Positions 32,701-45,626 of a stretch of DNA of 64,000 nt are shown piece after piece. Position 1 is the first letter of the stretch. Every line of letters starts with the position of its first letter. This DNA is from Dipylidium caninum (lineage: Eukaryota; Platyhelminthes; Cestoda; Cyclophyllidea; Dipylidiidae). The stretch is taken from the NCBI GenBank assembly GCA_017562135.1, contig QEYB01001217.1:434001-498000 (forward strand), written 5' to 3'. Made by a program: the position numbers and the translations under genes. Below the pieces are notes generated by a model, which was not told the origin of the DNA, made no database searches, and worked only from the letters and a program-made list of their open reading frames with translations.

Positions 32701-35700
32701 TCCGCAAGGACACCGATGAAGGTTAAATCTGACGTTCATTTAGGTCTTTTGCCTTATGCTTATCACCTTCTCTCCTTATGAAGAGCGATTTTATCGGACT
32801 CATTTAATATTCACAAAAGGATGGAAAGGCTAAAGAAGGGGAAACAGGAGCAAACCACATGTGTCTTCGCTCAACCCAGAGTGGTTAAATATTAACGCCT
32901 GTTTTGGAATCTTTTTTTCTGTGTATAAAGTCTTTTCATCAGATAAATTATTAGGAGCATATATTGAAAGTATCTCGATGAAATTGTCCAGATCAAGGGC
33001 ACCTGTGGGGTCGAATTTTACACCTTATGCTCTTTTTGAGTTCCAGAATGTAAATTCGGCGAATGGGTTTTATTAAGCTTATTGTGAATGTATATTTGGT
33101 ATTTTGGTTAAGTTATTTAAATTTTGCCGCATTTTTGGAAGAAGGTTCTACGGAGTTCGTCGTCTCCTGTTGTCGACCCTATGTCAACGAAAGTTTTTGA
33201 TCTGCATATGCTTAAGACTCCTCCGGCGTTCCCGAGCATTATTTAAAGCCTTGATATGTTATACCCGAATTGATATTTACCGTCTGCAGGCTGATGAGTT
33301 TTAGATGATGAGTTAGAAAAACGGTAAAACCGTCGAGTAGCCGTTCCCTCAGCATTACTTAATTGCGCATTGGCATCAGCAAGTTTTGAACATTTTCCTC
33401 CCAATCATTTGTTCAGCGAACACAAAGCTAGTTTATCTACCTATTTAATTGTCCCATTTGTGAATGCATTGTTTATGTGGAGAGCTCAACTGATTTTTAA
33501 TTATAATGGAGAATTGGTCTGCCGACCACACTACTCGATTTAAAGCAAGCATTTTGGCAAGAAATGGGACTTCTTCGCCTGTCTGAACCCTGCTTTTTGT
33601 GACTGTATCGTTATCTTTTCCTCTGCCATTCCTCTTGTAAAATGCGGGTTGTCGAAACTGTCACCAGCGTTAACTAAGCTGCATAATGTTGGATTGATCG
33701 CTATCTTGCATTTTCCTTCGTCGAGATAAAGGCACGAAATAGAGAGGAGCTTTAAATGAAATATGATTCTGCAAGCTTATCAGTTTAACTATTTATGGAG
33801 TTTTTCGTTGTCCCCGGCGTTTTCTTTGAAACATTCGACCTTTCGTTTCTTACTGGGATGACACTGCTCCTAACGTAATTATTCAAATTACCTTATTTGT
33901 AGGACGAAGAAAAATATACTCCATCTTATCCTCTTTTTGAAGACCGTCTCTTTCCCCTTCCCCTTTAAATTCATAACACCTCACTTAATTCCGGATAATG
34001 GTTAAGGTAAGGAGTGTTGGTGATGCTGTTGTTAGCGCTGAATTTTCACCGTAAAATAAATTGCAGTTAGTCACTGGAATGATTTTAACCTTCCATTATC
34101 TCTGTTACCGCCAACTCTCCTTCCGCAAATGGATTGGAGTAGTTGATTTCTGTATATCGGCACTTAGACATCTCTTCTCCCTTGTCGTCACCTTTCACTT
34201 AAGTCATATTTCGCATTCTATTCTCGTCCTAAGTGGAGAAGAAGTGTAATGCATTTTAGTGCTGTAGTCTGTTTTCTGGGCAGGGTCTGCAGCCTAAGGC
34301 GATTACATTGTTGAATATGGTGACAGAACGCCTCGGTCGAATATCCAAAATGGTGACCCAAGGCCACGAAGCTAAATGTTGCCCCTCACGATGTGGCTTA
34401 TAAGGCGAACTGTAAGATTTGAGATTTACTTGCTAAATGAAAGAATTTTACAATTTGTCCGGTGTTTTTACCTTCCTCAGTTGTATAGTGTGGACGATGA
34501 AGTAATTCTATTTCAGTCATTGAGCAATTGTTGTCCTTTTAGTTCAAGTAGAAAATTTGCAATAATTCCTTACTATTTCGCTTATCTCAAGTTGTTCTCC
34601 TTCCACACGCACACCTTGACTTTTTACTTCCCCTTCCACTAACATGTGTTCTTGTGGGAACAGACACTCACGCTGATAAAAACACACTTCTCCCTCACCT
34701 GCTAATTTCCCCTTCTCCTCCCTCCTACACTAGTAACTTGATAGTTGTTGCGACCAGGGGTGATAATTTCCACCTCTGATTTCACATTCTTCACACTTCC
34801 TCTTTCCACAATAGCAGTCTTCACTTATTCGGGTGATTCTTTTGGTTGTTGGTTGCGTGACCACAGGCCAAGCCTGATTGCCCACTCGTGTGCCTATATT
34901 ATATATCATTAAGCATCCTTTTTCTTACTCTTCATGATTGGAGACCCCTTTTTTATTGAACAAATAGACGGACCCTTTTTCTACATCCCCAGTCGCGGTG
35001 GTAGTCAGCGGCTGTGATCGGATAACATCACTAGGAGACAGGACAGGGCAGGGAAACAGGGCGGTGCTTGAACCAGCTGTGTGAGCACGCTTTTAAGTTA
35101 GTGCTTGGACGGTGTCTCTTCTGAGACTGTCGCTATCGCCCCTCTGCCTTTCTACTTGCCTCTTATCTCCCTCCTCATATCTCTTTCCCACTTTCATCCA
35201 TCTTGTATCGCACTCACCCAGCCATACACACGGTCGCCCTCCTTTCGTTGGCCTGTGAGGCACGTTGTAAAATCAACTACCCTCCCCTCCTCCCCTGTCC
35301 ACAACGCCTTCGTGATGATGGGGCCACAGGGACGAGGGCATGCATTCACCACTGCGGTAGCTCGCGCTGCTGGTGACAGGGTGAATGACTTGCCTCGGGC
35401 ATTCTCATTCGCTCTAAATTATTTTCACCGGTGTATTTCTCTTGACGGATTTGTTTGCTTGGTGTATGCACCGAGTTGCATACCATGATCTTTATACGTC
35501 TGGATTTAGTTATTCTAGCTGTATTCGACTAGCCTGCTTTGTGATTAAAAGTGTCGCCTCGTGCAGGGTATAATAGCAGATAAACACTTTCGTTCCTAAG
35601 TTTCCTAGGGATGATGAAATGCTTTATGATAGAGAAGATACATTAATGGGCATGTTAACCAGGCATTCGCGGTTTTCTTGCCTATTACTGATTTCGTCGA

Positions 35701-36495
35701 AGTGGATTACTCGCCTGTTTATGAAATTCGAGGTTGTCTCTCGTAAAATATCATCAGAATTGGTTGAATTTATTTTTCGGCCTTCTCACCTTTAACATTG
35801 CACTTTTGGAGCCCGTTTCATTGACCTAGAGGCCTCGTCGTCCATTGATTGAATTTACAAACTTTTTTGTTTCTTAGTGTACTTTTTAGTTCATTTGATC
35901 TCTTACGGTGACCGGAATTTGTGCCTCCTTACTGCTCAAAACATTCCATTCATGTGAACGAGATGCTCCCTACTTCAATTCTGTTTATTCAACTTTTCAT
36001 GGAACCGTGTGTTTTTTTCTAAGAATCTGAAGTAAATCAACATTCATAGTGTGTGCTTGCTCGCACGAATTTTAAAATATCCTTTTTAATGCATTTTGAT
36101 TGAAATCTGCTTCAAAATGTGGATTTATCGTCAACCGTTTTCTCCCTCGAATAGGTCCTCGGGAATCCACCTTCTTGGAGAGTTGCGGTGTTGCCGATTT
36201 GATCACCACTTGTTACGGCGGTCGTAACAGGAAGATCGGTTTTGCGCTAGCTACCACCGACAAGCCAGTGGAAGAACTTGAGGCTGAACTTCTCGGTGGC
36301 CAATCAGCTCAGGGCGTCCTCACTGCCGCGGAAGTCTTCAAGATGCTTCACGATCGCGGTTTGGATGCTGAATTTCCCATTTTCACAGTGGTTCACCGCA
36401 TATGTCAACGTCAGGAGAAGGCGGACACGTTCATTGATTACATCAAACGCCATCCGGCCAGCCTGAATAATCATGAGGCCTCAACGACTAATTGA
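28038..36495 (+). CDS. GPD1: Glycerol-3-phosphate dehydrogenase [NAD+], cytosolic (spliced; frame disrupted in exon 2)
   Basis: It reduces dihydroxyacetone phosphate to sn-glycerol 3-phosphate with NADH in the cytosol, supplying glycerolipid backbones and regenerating NAD+. Exons: 28038-28146 (or -28154), 28183-28436, 29454-29642, 30419-30611, 36155-36495, about 360 codons against 349 in human GPD1. Visible motifs: GSGNWGS (NAD+ binding), [59 protein letters not shown] with the catalytic Lys, [11 protein letters not shown] and [19 protein letters not shown] with the substrate-binding Arg-Asn. Exons 3-5 join cleanly in phases 0, 0 and 1. Exon 2 loses frame between 28390 and 28398, and the exon 1-2 junction fits only with a 28-nt intron. 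Strong conservation elsewhere favours a real gene with sequence errors over an old pseudogene. Confidence 0.93.
28183..28436 (+). CDS. GPD1: GPD1 exon 2, containing an apparent one-base frameshift
   Basis: The frame starting at GTC 28183 encodes VRMWVFEE through [14 protein letters not shown] and then meets TGA at 28402-28404. From 28398 the frame shifted by two continues [13 protein letters not shown] to a perfect phase-0 junction with exon 3. The human equivalent (GHLKANATGISLIKG) is continuous. One base appears to be missing in 28391-28397. Confidence 0.85.
29675..29702. repeat. (TA)n microsatellite
   Basis: Fourteen TA units just inside GPD1 intron 3, about 30 bp after the donor. Confidence 0.92.
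30612..36154 (+). other. GPD1: Large last intron of GPD1 (about 5.5 kb)
   Basis: It lies between donor GGG|gtaagt and acceptor cgaatag, with phase 1 on both sides. It is AT-rich with runs of T and no convincing coding exon. A locally GC-richer patch near 35.0-35.5 kb has an open frame without a recognisable domain, which I treat as chance. Confidence 0.8.
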
Positions 36496-36629
36496 TGGGT
36501 CCATACTCATCGTCGCTGGATCTAGAGATATCTCACCGCTATCCCATCGTCATCCCTCTACGTCTCTTGTCTAGCTTTGTCTAGGCGACGTTTGTTTAAC
36601 TACGTCTATTCGGCACTCAGGGAACCATT

Positions 36630-36635
36630 AATAAA
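36630..36635 (+). promoter_or_regulatory. GPD1: Polyadenylation signal AATAAA of GPD1
   Basis: A canonical AATAAA lies 135 nt after the GPD1 stop and is followed by T-rich sequence, a typical 3'-end arrangement. Confidence 0.65.
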
Positions 36636-39600
36636 ACAGTAATTATTGTCTTCGCTTTTTTGAGTGTCAGCTTTGTTCGCGTAGCCCGTTTCCGTCTCTG
36701 TTTAGAGTATGCTTGGTCATACATCTACGTTATTTTGTGACTAATGTCATCAGATTTCTTGTGTTTCAAATCGTTTCCTCATGCTTATTCATAGTGTGAA
36801 CTTCCATTAGATGCATTTTACTTCTGTGTTTATCCTCAAGTCATCTGTTTTAGCTGGTATTGTTATTTGACTCAGAAATTTTGTTTTTTGCTATCAAAAT
36901 GCGGTTTGATTGTCTTTTGTGGACACCGATTCTTGTGGGTCTCAATTTCTGTCCTCCAAGTATAGTGTATTTTCATGGTTTTTTCGATTTTGATCTCGGT
37001 TTATCCCCAATGTGGAGCGGTTAGAATGTCCCTTGAGGCTTTACTAGCGCATTCAACTCAAAATAACAGTTTGTTTGGGGGCCGAGATGGATTTCAACCT
37101 ACGTCGTTTTGTTGCAGATGGGGTGGCCAAAACGGCGATCTTCAACAAAAACCGTTGGGCAGGCGAAAATGGGACGGAGCCACTGGAACCGTATAATTAA
37201 GGTGTCCATGTATATGGCCTTTGAAATGCTGTTGAAAGTGGCCGTGTATTCACTAAATCTTGAAAAAGTGTTGTCTTAAACTTTTTTGTCGTACAACCTA
37301 CATAATGAATGGCCACGTTAAAGGTTCTTCCCTTCGTATCTTGACAAATTTAGGTCTGGGTTGGTCAAGTTAGCACACATTCACGTTAGGCATTTACGAT
37401 TGTACTATTTCCGATCTTCCCTACTCCCCAGACTGGAAATGGGCAGTTTGTTTTAGGATTATTTATTAATAGAAACCGAAATAGACACAAATTCTCCTTC
37501 CTTGCCCTCTCGTTTTCTCCCCAAGTTGTGTGCATCAACCAACTTTCTCTTTTCTCGCTTCATTGCCTAGTCTCGTTTTGACCAATTGAGTAATTTTTTA
37601 ACAAGTGATGTCCATTAGATACTAAATGCTGTTTTAGTGAGATTTCTGAGATTGGGACCACTGTCTCACATTCAAATTTACGCGGTGCTGGTGCAGTACT
37701 GAGGCAATGATAGCAGTCTTTCACCAATGTTTCCGTAGTTTCTCCTTTGCATACTAGTGTTAATAGAAACGAGTTTATTTTATTTGTGCGTTGGAAGTGA
37801 TGAGCGCGGACGATTGAGGGTTGACTAGTTTTGTCCTGGCACGTCACGTGACTGCCTCGTTCTGGCATGCCTCCCCTACCCGCAGTTAGGTGGAAAATAG
37901 TCAAAACGTCCAGACTATTTGCAATTTACGCTACTAAGTAGAGCCATCATTGCCGAGGTAGAGGGGCAAAGTTCCGGGGAATGTGAAAGTGCAGCTGTTT
38001 GTGGTGCAAATACACCGACTTAGTCGAGGTTGATGTTTAGACGACCCTCATTGTACCTAATTATGGTGCAATTATTTGGTACCACGGCAGCATAATGAGA
38101 TTCAGGGTCCACAAGGTGTTGGCTGACCCAAGCGGTGTTGATGGGAGCGAATGCCCATGGGAGACACTTGTACAGCGAATCGATGCATTTCGCCTTCCTC
38201 TCGATGCAGCATTCACTTGAGTGAGTGAGACCGACGCGGACAATTCCGAGGGCCTCCTTGGAACATTTCGCTGGCGCAGTTACTGTGAAAGCCATTATGA
38301 ATGAATTGTTGCTGTGGGTGGGGGATAACAGGTCCGGTTAGAGAAGAAACCTCGTGCTTTCACGAGCAGCGTTGCGATGCCCATGGTTGAGCGAATACGT
38401 AAGCCGGCTATAGTGGGGCTCCTGGTTGAAATGTCAGGAGGCCATGGCTTTAACACATCGTCGCACTGTGAGGTGGTGATTCAGTTGGCAACCGCTAGCC
38501 CCTACGCCGCCACTCATCCTGTTAAAGCGTCAGTGATTAGCTCGAGCGTTAGGAAAGGGGAAAGAGGCGTCCACTTGGACTGCGTAAAATCGCTGTATTT
38601 GCCACTGTTTAAATATGCCTTTTTAGCGTACTACTCCAGGAGGAAATTCCCCTAATTACAAGGCCCAAAATGCGATCTGGAAAAGGGAACTACTATATTA
38701 TTATCATTAAAGCATAGTCTATAATTTAGTCATGGTAAGGACCTGGATGCTCTTTTCACCGGGGAAAACTCTGCTCCCTGCCACTCCTTTTAGAGGCAGG
38801 GGCAGACAACGAGAAAGCAGCCAGAGAAGCATGAGCAGTGGAGGTAATAATTAAGGGGATCATGTGTATCCTCTGTTTTTAAGTCACCCACATCTCGAGC
38901 TGTAGACGGACTGTTAATCAGGCGTATCGTCCTTTCTGAGTATTTCTGTCAAGTTGTAATGAAATAATTTGGAAAAACCAGTTTTTTTTATTCATTAACT
39001 CGTCCATCAGGTTGATGATTAATGATGCAACATCCAAGTCTCTAATCAAACCATCTTTAATTAAGATGTAAATAGAGAGAGACGTTGAAGCTATCGAAAT
39101 ATATCTTTACCTTTCAGCTCTAAAAGAATAGCGAGGCATGTTAAATCAGAGTTATCACCTCCTCCCGTGTAATTATTTTCGCGTTGACTTCACCTGTCAA
39201 CATTCACCGTCAGTCTGCCTTAATCCCTGCGACAGCCCCGCACAAGTCAGCTGACAAGCCCGGAGGCCCTCCCACCCGGGGGAGGGAGGAGGGGGGGGGC
39301 GATCGGGTGGAAGCTCCCGCTATGGCGTGAGCCAAGCCGCAGGTTGGAGATGCCTCTGCCCAGTCGTGCTGGCTGACAAACGGTAGCCTTCTGAAAGGAG
39401 CATCGACGTTTCCCCCACACGCCTTGTAAGTCAGTGAACTTGAGGACAACTTTCGCATTAACTTGGTTATTCCTTGGGGATCGGAATGTATAATTTAAAT
39501 GTACTGAAAGTTCCCAATTATCGTAGTCCCCAAGTCCCTCCTCCCCTTGGGGAAATAGAGGTTAGGATTTTTTCAGAAATAGCCTCGAAATCTAGCCTTG

Positions 39601-42320
39601 TTAGATGTCATCTATTTTGTTAGAACAAAGGGGCCGTTTCTTCTCTCACCTCAACTCTCCTCGAGGACACCGCGTGGCATGAACTCATTTCTCACTAAAC
39701 GAGTTCTTTGTTTAACTGTTAAGTTTATTGTGACGCCCACGGCGAGGGTAGCGGCGCGGATTTCCGGACTCACTGCATTAGGATTTTCAGTAGCTGAAAT
39801 GTCAAACTCTATCTATTCTGTATATGTGAACATAGTATATTTGGGACAAATATTCTATTCGAATGCTTAATTGTTACAAAGCTATCCTGTGACATGAATT
39901 ATTGCCACGGAGGTACTTTTGCCTCGCGGGAACCCAATTAAAATCATCCGTCCACTGCAGAACGAAGTCAAACGAACTTTTTGCGTGGGACAACTTTTTG
40001 TCATTAGAGTAGAAATTCAAAGTGGTAATGATTCAAAGTACTCGTTGTTTGCCATTTGGGAATGCCAAAGTATACACGAATAAGTCGCCATGTTGGAAGT
40101 ACACGGGAAGGGCATGGGCGGCAATTGCTTCCAGGCTAATAACCTGCTCTTCTGCGTAGAGGTGGAAAATAGAGGTTTTGCTGGTGTGGTGCTGCCCAAA
40201 AAGGACCGTCGGCACCAGACTGTCAACTGCCTTGTGTACGCTGACCGACCCGGCGCAGAGCAGCCCGACTTCCAGCTCGGCTGGACGAGTTTCATGATGA
40301 TGCTGATGTCTTAATTACACTTGCGAAATCGGCCCAAAAATTTTAGTGGGAAGACCAAGAAGTCGTTAGGATTAACTACCAACACTGAAGTGAGATCAAA
40401 TATTACGCCTTTAAATGAGGCTTCATTAGGCACGCCTTTTGCAGCTATTTAAATGAACAAGCTCCCTCGTGCACATTAGTTAGTGACAAATATTCCTGTT
40501 CTCCTCTTCTCTACGCGCAAGCTGGAGGGTACGGGAGACGAGGATAAAGGAAAAGCGTTGATGCCACTGCAGTGGTCCCACTGCGCGCCGACCCTGGATC
40601 AAAATTTTATGCGAATGCATACGGAGGAAACGAATGGAGAGCGGAAGAGCAAATGTTTTCTGGCTGTGCACGTTCCTTCCGCGAAATGCGGCGGAGGATT
40701 TGGATCGCCGTACTGCAAGCGATCCCAACGAGGAACTGAAGCCTTCATTAGTCTGTGGTAACAGGAAAAAAAGGAAGAGGTCCAAAACAAATTCATCGAT
40801 GCGTGCATTAATTGGCCGAGGCGGTGGAGTTCTCCTCCGTGCGTTACACTGCAGCAGAATCTGTACGCATGTGAGCCTGTTGGGAGGAGCACGATGATAG
40901 GCGGTTATCCAAGCTGCTCACACTGAAAATCTAATAAATACTATTTATAGGCCCTTATAAACACACGATTAGGGACTCGTCCAACCGCCGAAGCCACTGG
41001 GCCAGCGAAAACTGTTGGACAGCCTTTTCCACGGCCACTCCTGTCACCTCACAGGCTGTCTGGTGCCGAGTGAAGGGAGGTAACTGCAGATCAAAACCAT
41101 CAAATTGTTGCAGAAAAAATTACTTACATTGCGGAAGTGAGGTTTCCACTCTCTGCTCATCCACTGTTTGAGTAAGTCTGTGAATGTTTCACTTTCCCTT
41201 AGTAAATGAAATGGTTTGGAGTAAACGGTATTGATGGTAGGTGTGATTGCCGATGGATTGAATTATAGGCCCTCCTCAGCGCCAGAGATTTGTGTTGCCA
41301 AGTGGAATGAAGAGTTCCATCTTCTTCCACTCGGATATCATCTTTGTACGGCCTCGGGGCAAACACAGAGCTCCAAGAACAATGCCTCGAGACAAAAGAA
41401 GCACAAATGGGCATTTTGTTGCTATCATGTGATTCGACTATTTTAAAGTGTCTAAAGAGGATCGAATAGGTGGGATAAGGAGGGTTGAGATTCTCTCTTC
41501 GTGGGTGGATGATTTGTTGTCCTTCAAAAAAGTAACCATAAGTACCGATGATATGCACGGAAAAGAGGGGTTATCTAACTCTTTGATTTTCAAATCAGCC
41601 CAGTGTGAAGGAAGCAAGTTGGCTTGGAGAAAGTAAAAGTGTGCATCCGATGATGGGCATATTAGGCGAATATGGAGGAAACATCGCTCCACCATGCTAT
41701 TATGAGACGGCAGAAATCGCGAAAAAGGGAAGAAGAACTCCCGGGGTTGAGTAACGTCGCGTTCTTGTCAGCTCTTCGGCTTGCAGAGAAGATTAATTAA
41801 GTGGAGTAAGTTGGTGAAAATAACGCATGTCGATGAATATCTAACTTCTTCCGGCAAACAATTTACTGGCATCCGGTAGAAGGCAGTTTAAAGGGGACTC
41901 CTTAACGGGAAAAGGGTTGGAAATTCTTCGCAGGCAACGAATTCGAACGAAATTTTTCGGTAGAAGGCTCCACGAGACAGGAAATGAGGAAAGCACTCAG
42001 TGGAGGAGCAAAAATGAAAAAAAAAAGTAGAGAACGAGAAAGAAACGTGAACGCGATTTATGGCCGAAGACAGAAGTTGCTAAAGGCTGGGCGGATTTTT
42101 CTAGTAATTAATGCTCCTTGCGGGGTAGAGGTGGGATGAGAGTCAAGGATTAAACAGTGCAGAGAGTAACTAGGACGCAGACACAACAGAAAAGGGGTAG
42201 CAGAGATAAGCGCGCTTGCCTGTCAAGATGTCAAGGCGATGCTATCTCTTTTGCTAACTATCGGCCTTTCCTTCGGCCCCTCTCTCCCCCTTTTTCCTTT
42301 CTTGTGTTTATTCAGCCTTT

Positions 42321-42337
42321 CCCCCCCCCCCCCCCCC
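42321..42337. repeat. Poly-C tract
   Basis: Seventeen consecutive C. Confidence 0.9.
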
Positions 42338-43860
42338 ATTAGCACACTTATTAACAGCTAGGCAGTTTAATTTAACTCGTCACACAACAACACACTTCTG
42401 ACAGCATTGCATCCGCTAATGCTGCCCGTCTGTAGTAGGGGCAAAGACACTGCCAGTCGCAGGTCGCCCTAAACGGAAACATCGGAGTTCGCTTCTGTCG
42501 CGGATGGAAGGGCTTCGCTTCCTCGCCTCCATTGTAACTTACTAACTTTTCCACTATCGTGGCCGCTTAGACAATGGTCGTCTCCACCTCTGATCAATGT
42601 GAGAGACGCAAATGATAAAGAAGTCTTCGAGAGATGACAGCGGATGGCGCAGTTGGTGGGTTGCAATTTTGTGGTAAGCAACGTGTGTCACTCTGTGCCT
42701 TTGACTTGTCAATTTTGTCCTAGAGGAGTTGGGCCAAAACATCATAAATATGTTTTTGAGGAAAGAGACAGTGCGTGTAGTAGAGAAAAGTACCATTTTT
42801 GACAAAGTGGTTTGTGAATGTTGACTTTATAAAATAATCCAGATCAGGGTAGGACGGTAACACTATTTTGCAACCTTAGTTACGTCAAGTTGGTGCCAAC
42901 AAATAGTGAAAAAATGTTTATTTCTTAAAATAAAGTAAAACAGTTTTGCTTATTATTTCTCTGCCCGGAAAATCGACAAAAGTGGACTTTCGCCTTCCAA
43001 TTGCCCTTGTTATAATGGACCGGGACGCAAGCACAATTTTATCCGCATTTCCTCACACACTGTTTTGGGCCAAGCCTGGAGCCTGTTAATTGTGTTTTTA
43101 CGCGGATTTGATTCGTTGGCACAGCACACCCCACCGTCTGCTCCAGTCGCAGCATAATCGCCATGGGGAATTGCTCCCGTCTCACCTTATGCGATGATGG
43201 CACATAAAAGACTATCCTGAAACCCGTGCATTTAATTATTAATGACATTTCCTCTGAGTGTTACCCCCACCTACGGCCATGGCGTGCGCCGTAGTGGTAC
43301 TGGCATCGTCAGCAGATGCAAACGAAATCACACACTATGAGTTCCACATCTGATGCTCACGCCCCTGAGGCTTTGCCAATCTACCTTCTTAAGGATCTAG
43401 CACAGATACCCCAATTTACGTTCATGAGCAGTTAGGATCCCCGAACCCGCACTGGGGGGTCGATCTCACATCAGCTGAATGTCGATGTGAACATTGAGCC
43501 ACATAAGTACGACTTAACCCTGGCGACTAATGCCGTCGAGCGGATGGATATCAAACAGAGGCGACCAGGACGGCTGCTGTCGCTCTATTTCTTGTCGTTG
43601 GCAGAACGACAGTTGGACAGCAGTCGGCCCTTGATCTCGTATGCGAGATGTTAGCTGGCCTGACGCGCATGGAAACAGCAGCACCGCCCACACGCGGAGT
43701 GGAATCACACAGCTTTTTTTCCATTTTCACCTGCTTTTGAAAGATGCCAATGGTATATCAGAGACATCTAATCATTTCCTGCCAAAACGATCGCCTTAAA
43801 GTCGATTTGAGGCCTCTGATTATTAGACAATCAAATGAACTTATTTTCGAGTCATTTTAA

Positions 43861-44421
43861 CACCAGCGACCAAAATATGGACACCTAAAGAAAGAGGGAG
43901 TTATAGCTCTCTGCCAAGGATACAAAGCCAACTATTTTAGAGTTCAGTCGAAGAAGTCGAAGGTATCAGAGTGTGTAAATTTTTATGCCACTCTTCACAC
44001 TTTAAATGTTCACACTCCATGGTACCTGGCGCACAAAGGAGTCTCTGTAGCCAAAACCACCGGTTGTGGCTTCAGGGCCGCCCTCACGGATCTACAAGAC
44101 TCGACCAGGCAAATCCGAAGTCTCCGTTTCCTCTCAGACTACGCTCTTCAACCGTTATTGTTCGCTGCCCTAACAATTTCTCTTGCGATTTTACCGACTA
44201 GAGCGGTGGGGCATACGTTATACGGCGGAGGGTTGGACTCAAACACACGCAACGAGGTCATTCACGTCTCCTTATTGGAGAAAAAGTGGAGGAAGACACT
44301 GTGCCGAGTGAAAATGGCGGGATTATTCCTGAGATTGACCAATATATCCTTAGAGGTATCAACTCTTGCAATAACTTATTCCATTAAAGCAGTGAGAATG
44401 TTTTTTTATAGTAAATTGTGA
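43861..44421 (+). CDS. Unrecognised open frame of 186 codons, possibly coding
   Basis: The frame is open from just after a TAA (43858-43860) to TGA at 44419-44421, with no Met until late. Conceivable acceptors lie near 43866. The peptide includes KYGHLKKEGVIALCQGY and NFYATLHTLNVHTPWYLAHK. The last segment vaguely recalls the end of the beta-trefoil of FGF/FHF proteins (YxxLxRxxxxxxxWxLxxNKxG), but the central strands are absent. A competing frame is also open from 43971 to 44201, so chance is quite possible. Confidence 0.2.
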   Translation, partial: HQRPKYGHLKKEGVIALCQGYKANYFRVQSKKSKVSECVNFYATLHTLNVHTPWYLAHKGVSVAKTTGCGFRAALTDLQDSTRQIRSLRFLSDYALQPLLFAALTISLAILPTRAVGHTLYGGGLDSNTRNEVIHVSLLEKKWRKTLCRVKMAGLFLRLTNISLEVSTLAITYSIKAVRMFFYSKL

Positions 44422-45114
44422 CGCACGGGGGAAGGAGGGATAATACAACAACAAAGCACAAATGTAATAAGTCGTCGATTAAAGACAGGATCTTAGTATT
44501 CACCGCGTGCCTTAATGTCGGCTCGCACCAAGACATCGCGTAGAATACCAAATTCACAGAAGGTCTTTCTCTACCGCATATACGAGCAGTCAACGCGGTG
44601 TCTTACCACTCCTACCTGCCACCATCCGCACGGCAATCCGGACATCGGGGAGTGGGAAAGGCGTTCAAGTCGCGTCGACGCCTGACATCACTTACCTGCG
44701 GGCGGGAAGACAGCTCACGAGCCCCCTCGGCCACGCACCGTCGCCGGAGAAGTGCTCAGCCTCGTCTGAGTTGTGCTCTCGCACCTGTCTCTGGGCAGAG
44801 CATTCCTCCGGTCTCCAAGCCAATGGCCTTCTTGCCAGCCGCCCTGCCTACGTGCCCACGTGAGTCACGGACGAAGGGGACATGCCCTCTCCCCGGTCTC
44901 TTCGCCTGTCCGCCTGTCTGTCTGCCTCTCTGTCTGGTCTGCTGCCTTCTCAGGCTTGGCATCTCACGGCCCAATCACAGTGAGAAGCAATTTATGATGG
45001 GCGTCTCACCTTTCCTTGACTCGATTTTTTTCGTACCATCTGAGACGCCCCCTGAAGACCCTATGAGAAACCGCCGACTTTTAGACTGGCATCGCTAAAT
45101 CGGTCATCCCTCGT

Positions 45115-45144
45115 CGTTGTTGTTGTTGCTGTTGGTGTTGTTGT
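45115..45144. repeat. (GTT)n-like tract
   Basis: Imperfect trinucleotide repeat with GCT and GGT interruptions. Confidence 0.8.
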
Positions 45145-45605
45145 AGGACCTTACTCTTTGGCGAGGCGTTGATCCTCCCTCGCCGTGCAAAGGCGATTGG
45201 TGGGCAGTGGGACTGCTCATGAAGCTGTGGTGTACAACTCTTCTTGCCTGCTACTTTTGACTAGGCGATTGTACACTTTAACGACTGCCTCTCCCCTCAC
45301 TCACATTTATTGCCCAAAATCATCGTGGTGGCCGGGGTTTTTCACCGCCCGCGAGTACCTCCTCGGGATAGGGGCCACGCCAGCTTACAGTGAGGAGGTA
45401 GATTAATAATCTCTCGGTGAATCATCGTTCGAAAGATTAATAATTTTAGTTTATAAATTACTGATGGCAAATGTAGAAAATTAGGAGTTAACATTTTTTT
45501 TTACATCAGCTTGGGGTATCCCCACTCTAACCGAACATCTTATTTTCGAAAGCGTTGGTTGCTGTAGTTAATTCTTACTGTTCTACCTGTGCTTTCGAGT
45601 GTTAA

Positions 45606-45626
45606 GGGGAGGGGGGGAGGGGGGGA
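45606..45626. repeat. G-rich tract
   Basis: Three G-runs separated by A: four or more consecutive G in each. Confidence 0.8.

Noticed and set aside
38020..38295. Minus-strand ORF of 91 codons with several Cys
   Set aside because: Protein-like composition but no family recognised, no splice or polyadenylation context, and the opposite strand is equally open.
44598..45098. 166-codon Pro/Ser/Arg-rich frame
   Set aside because: It sits in CT-repeat-rich DNA that is open in several frames on both strands; the composition reflects the repeats.
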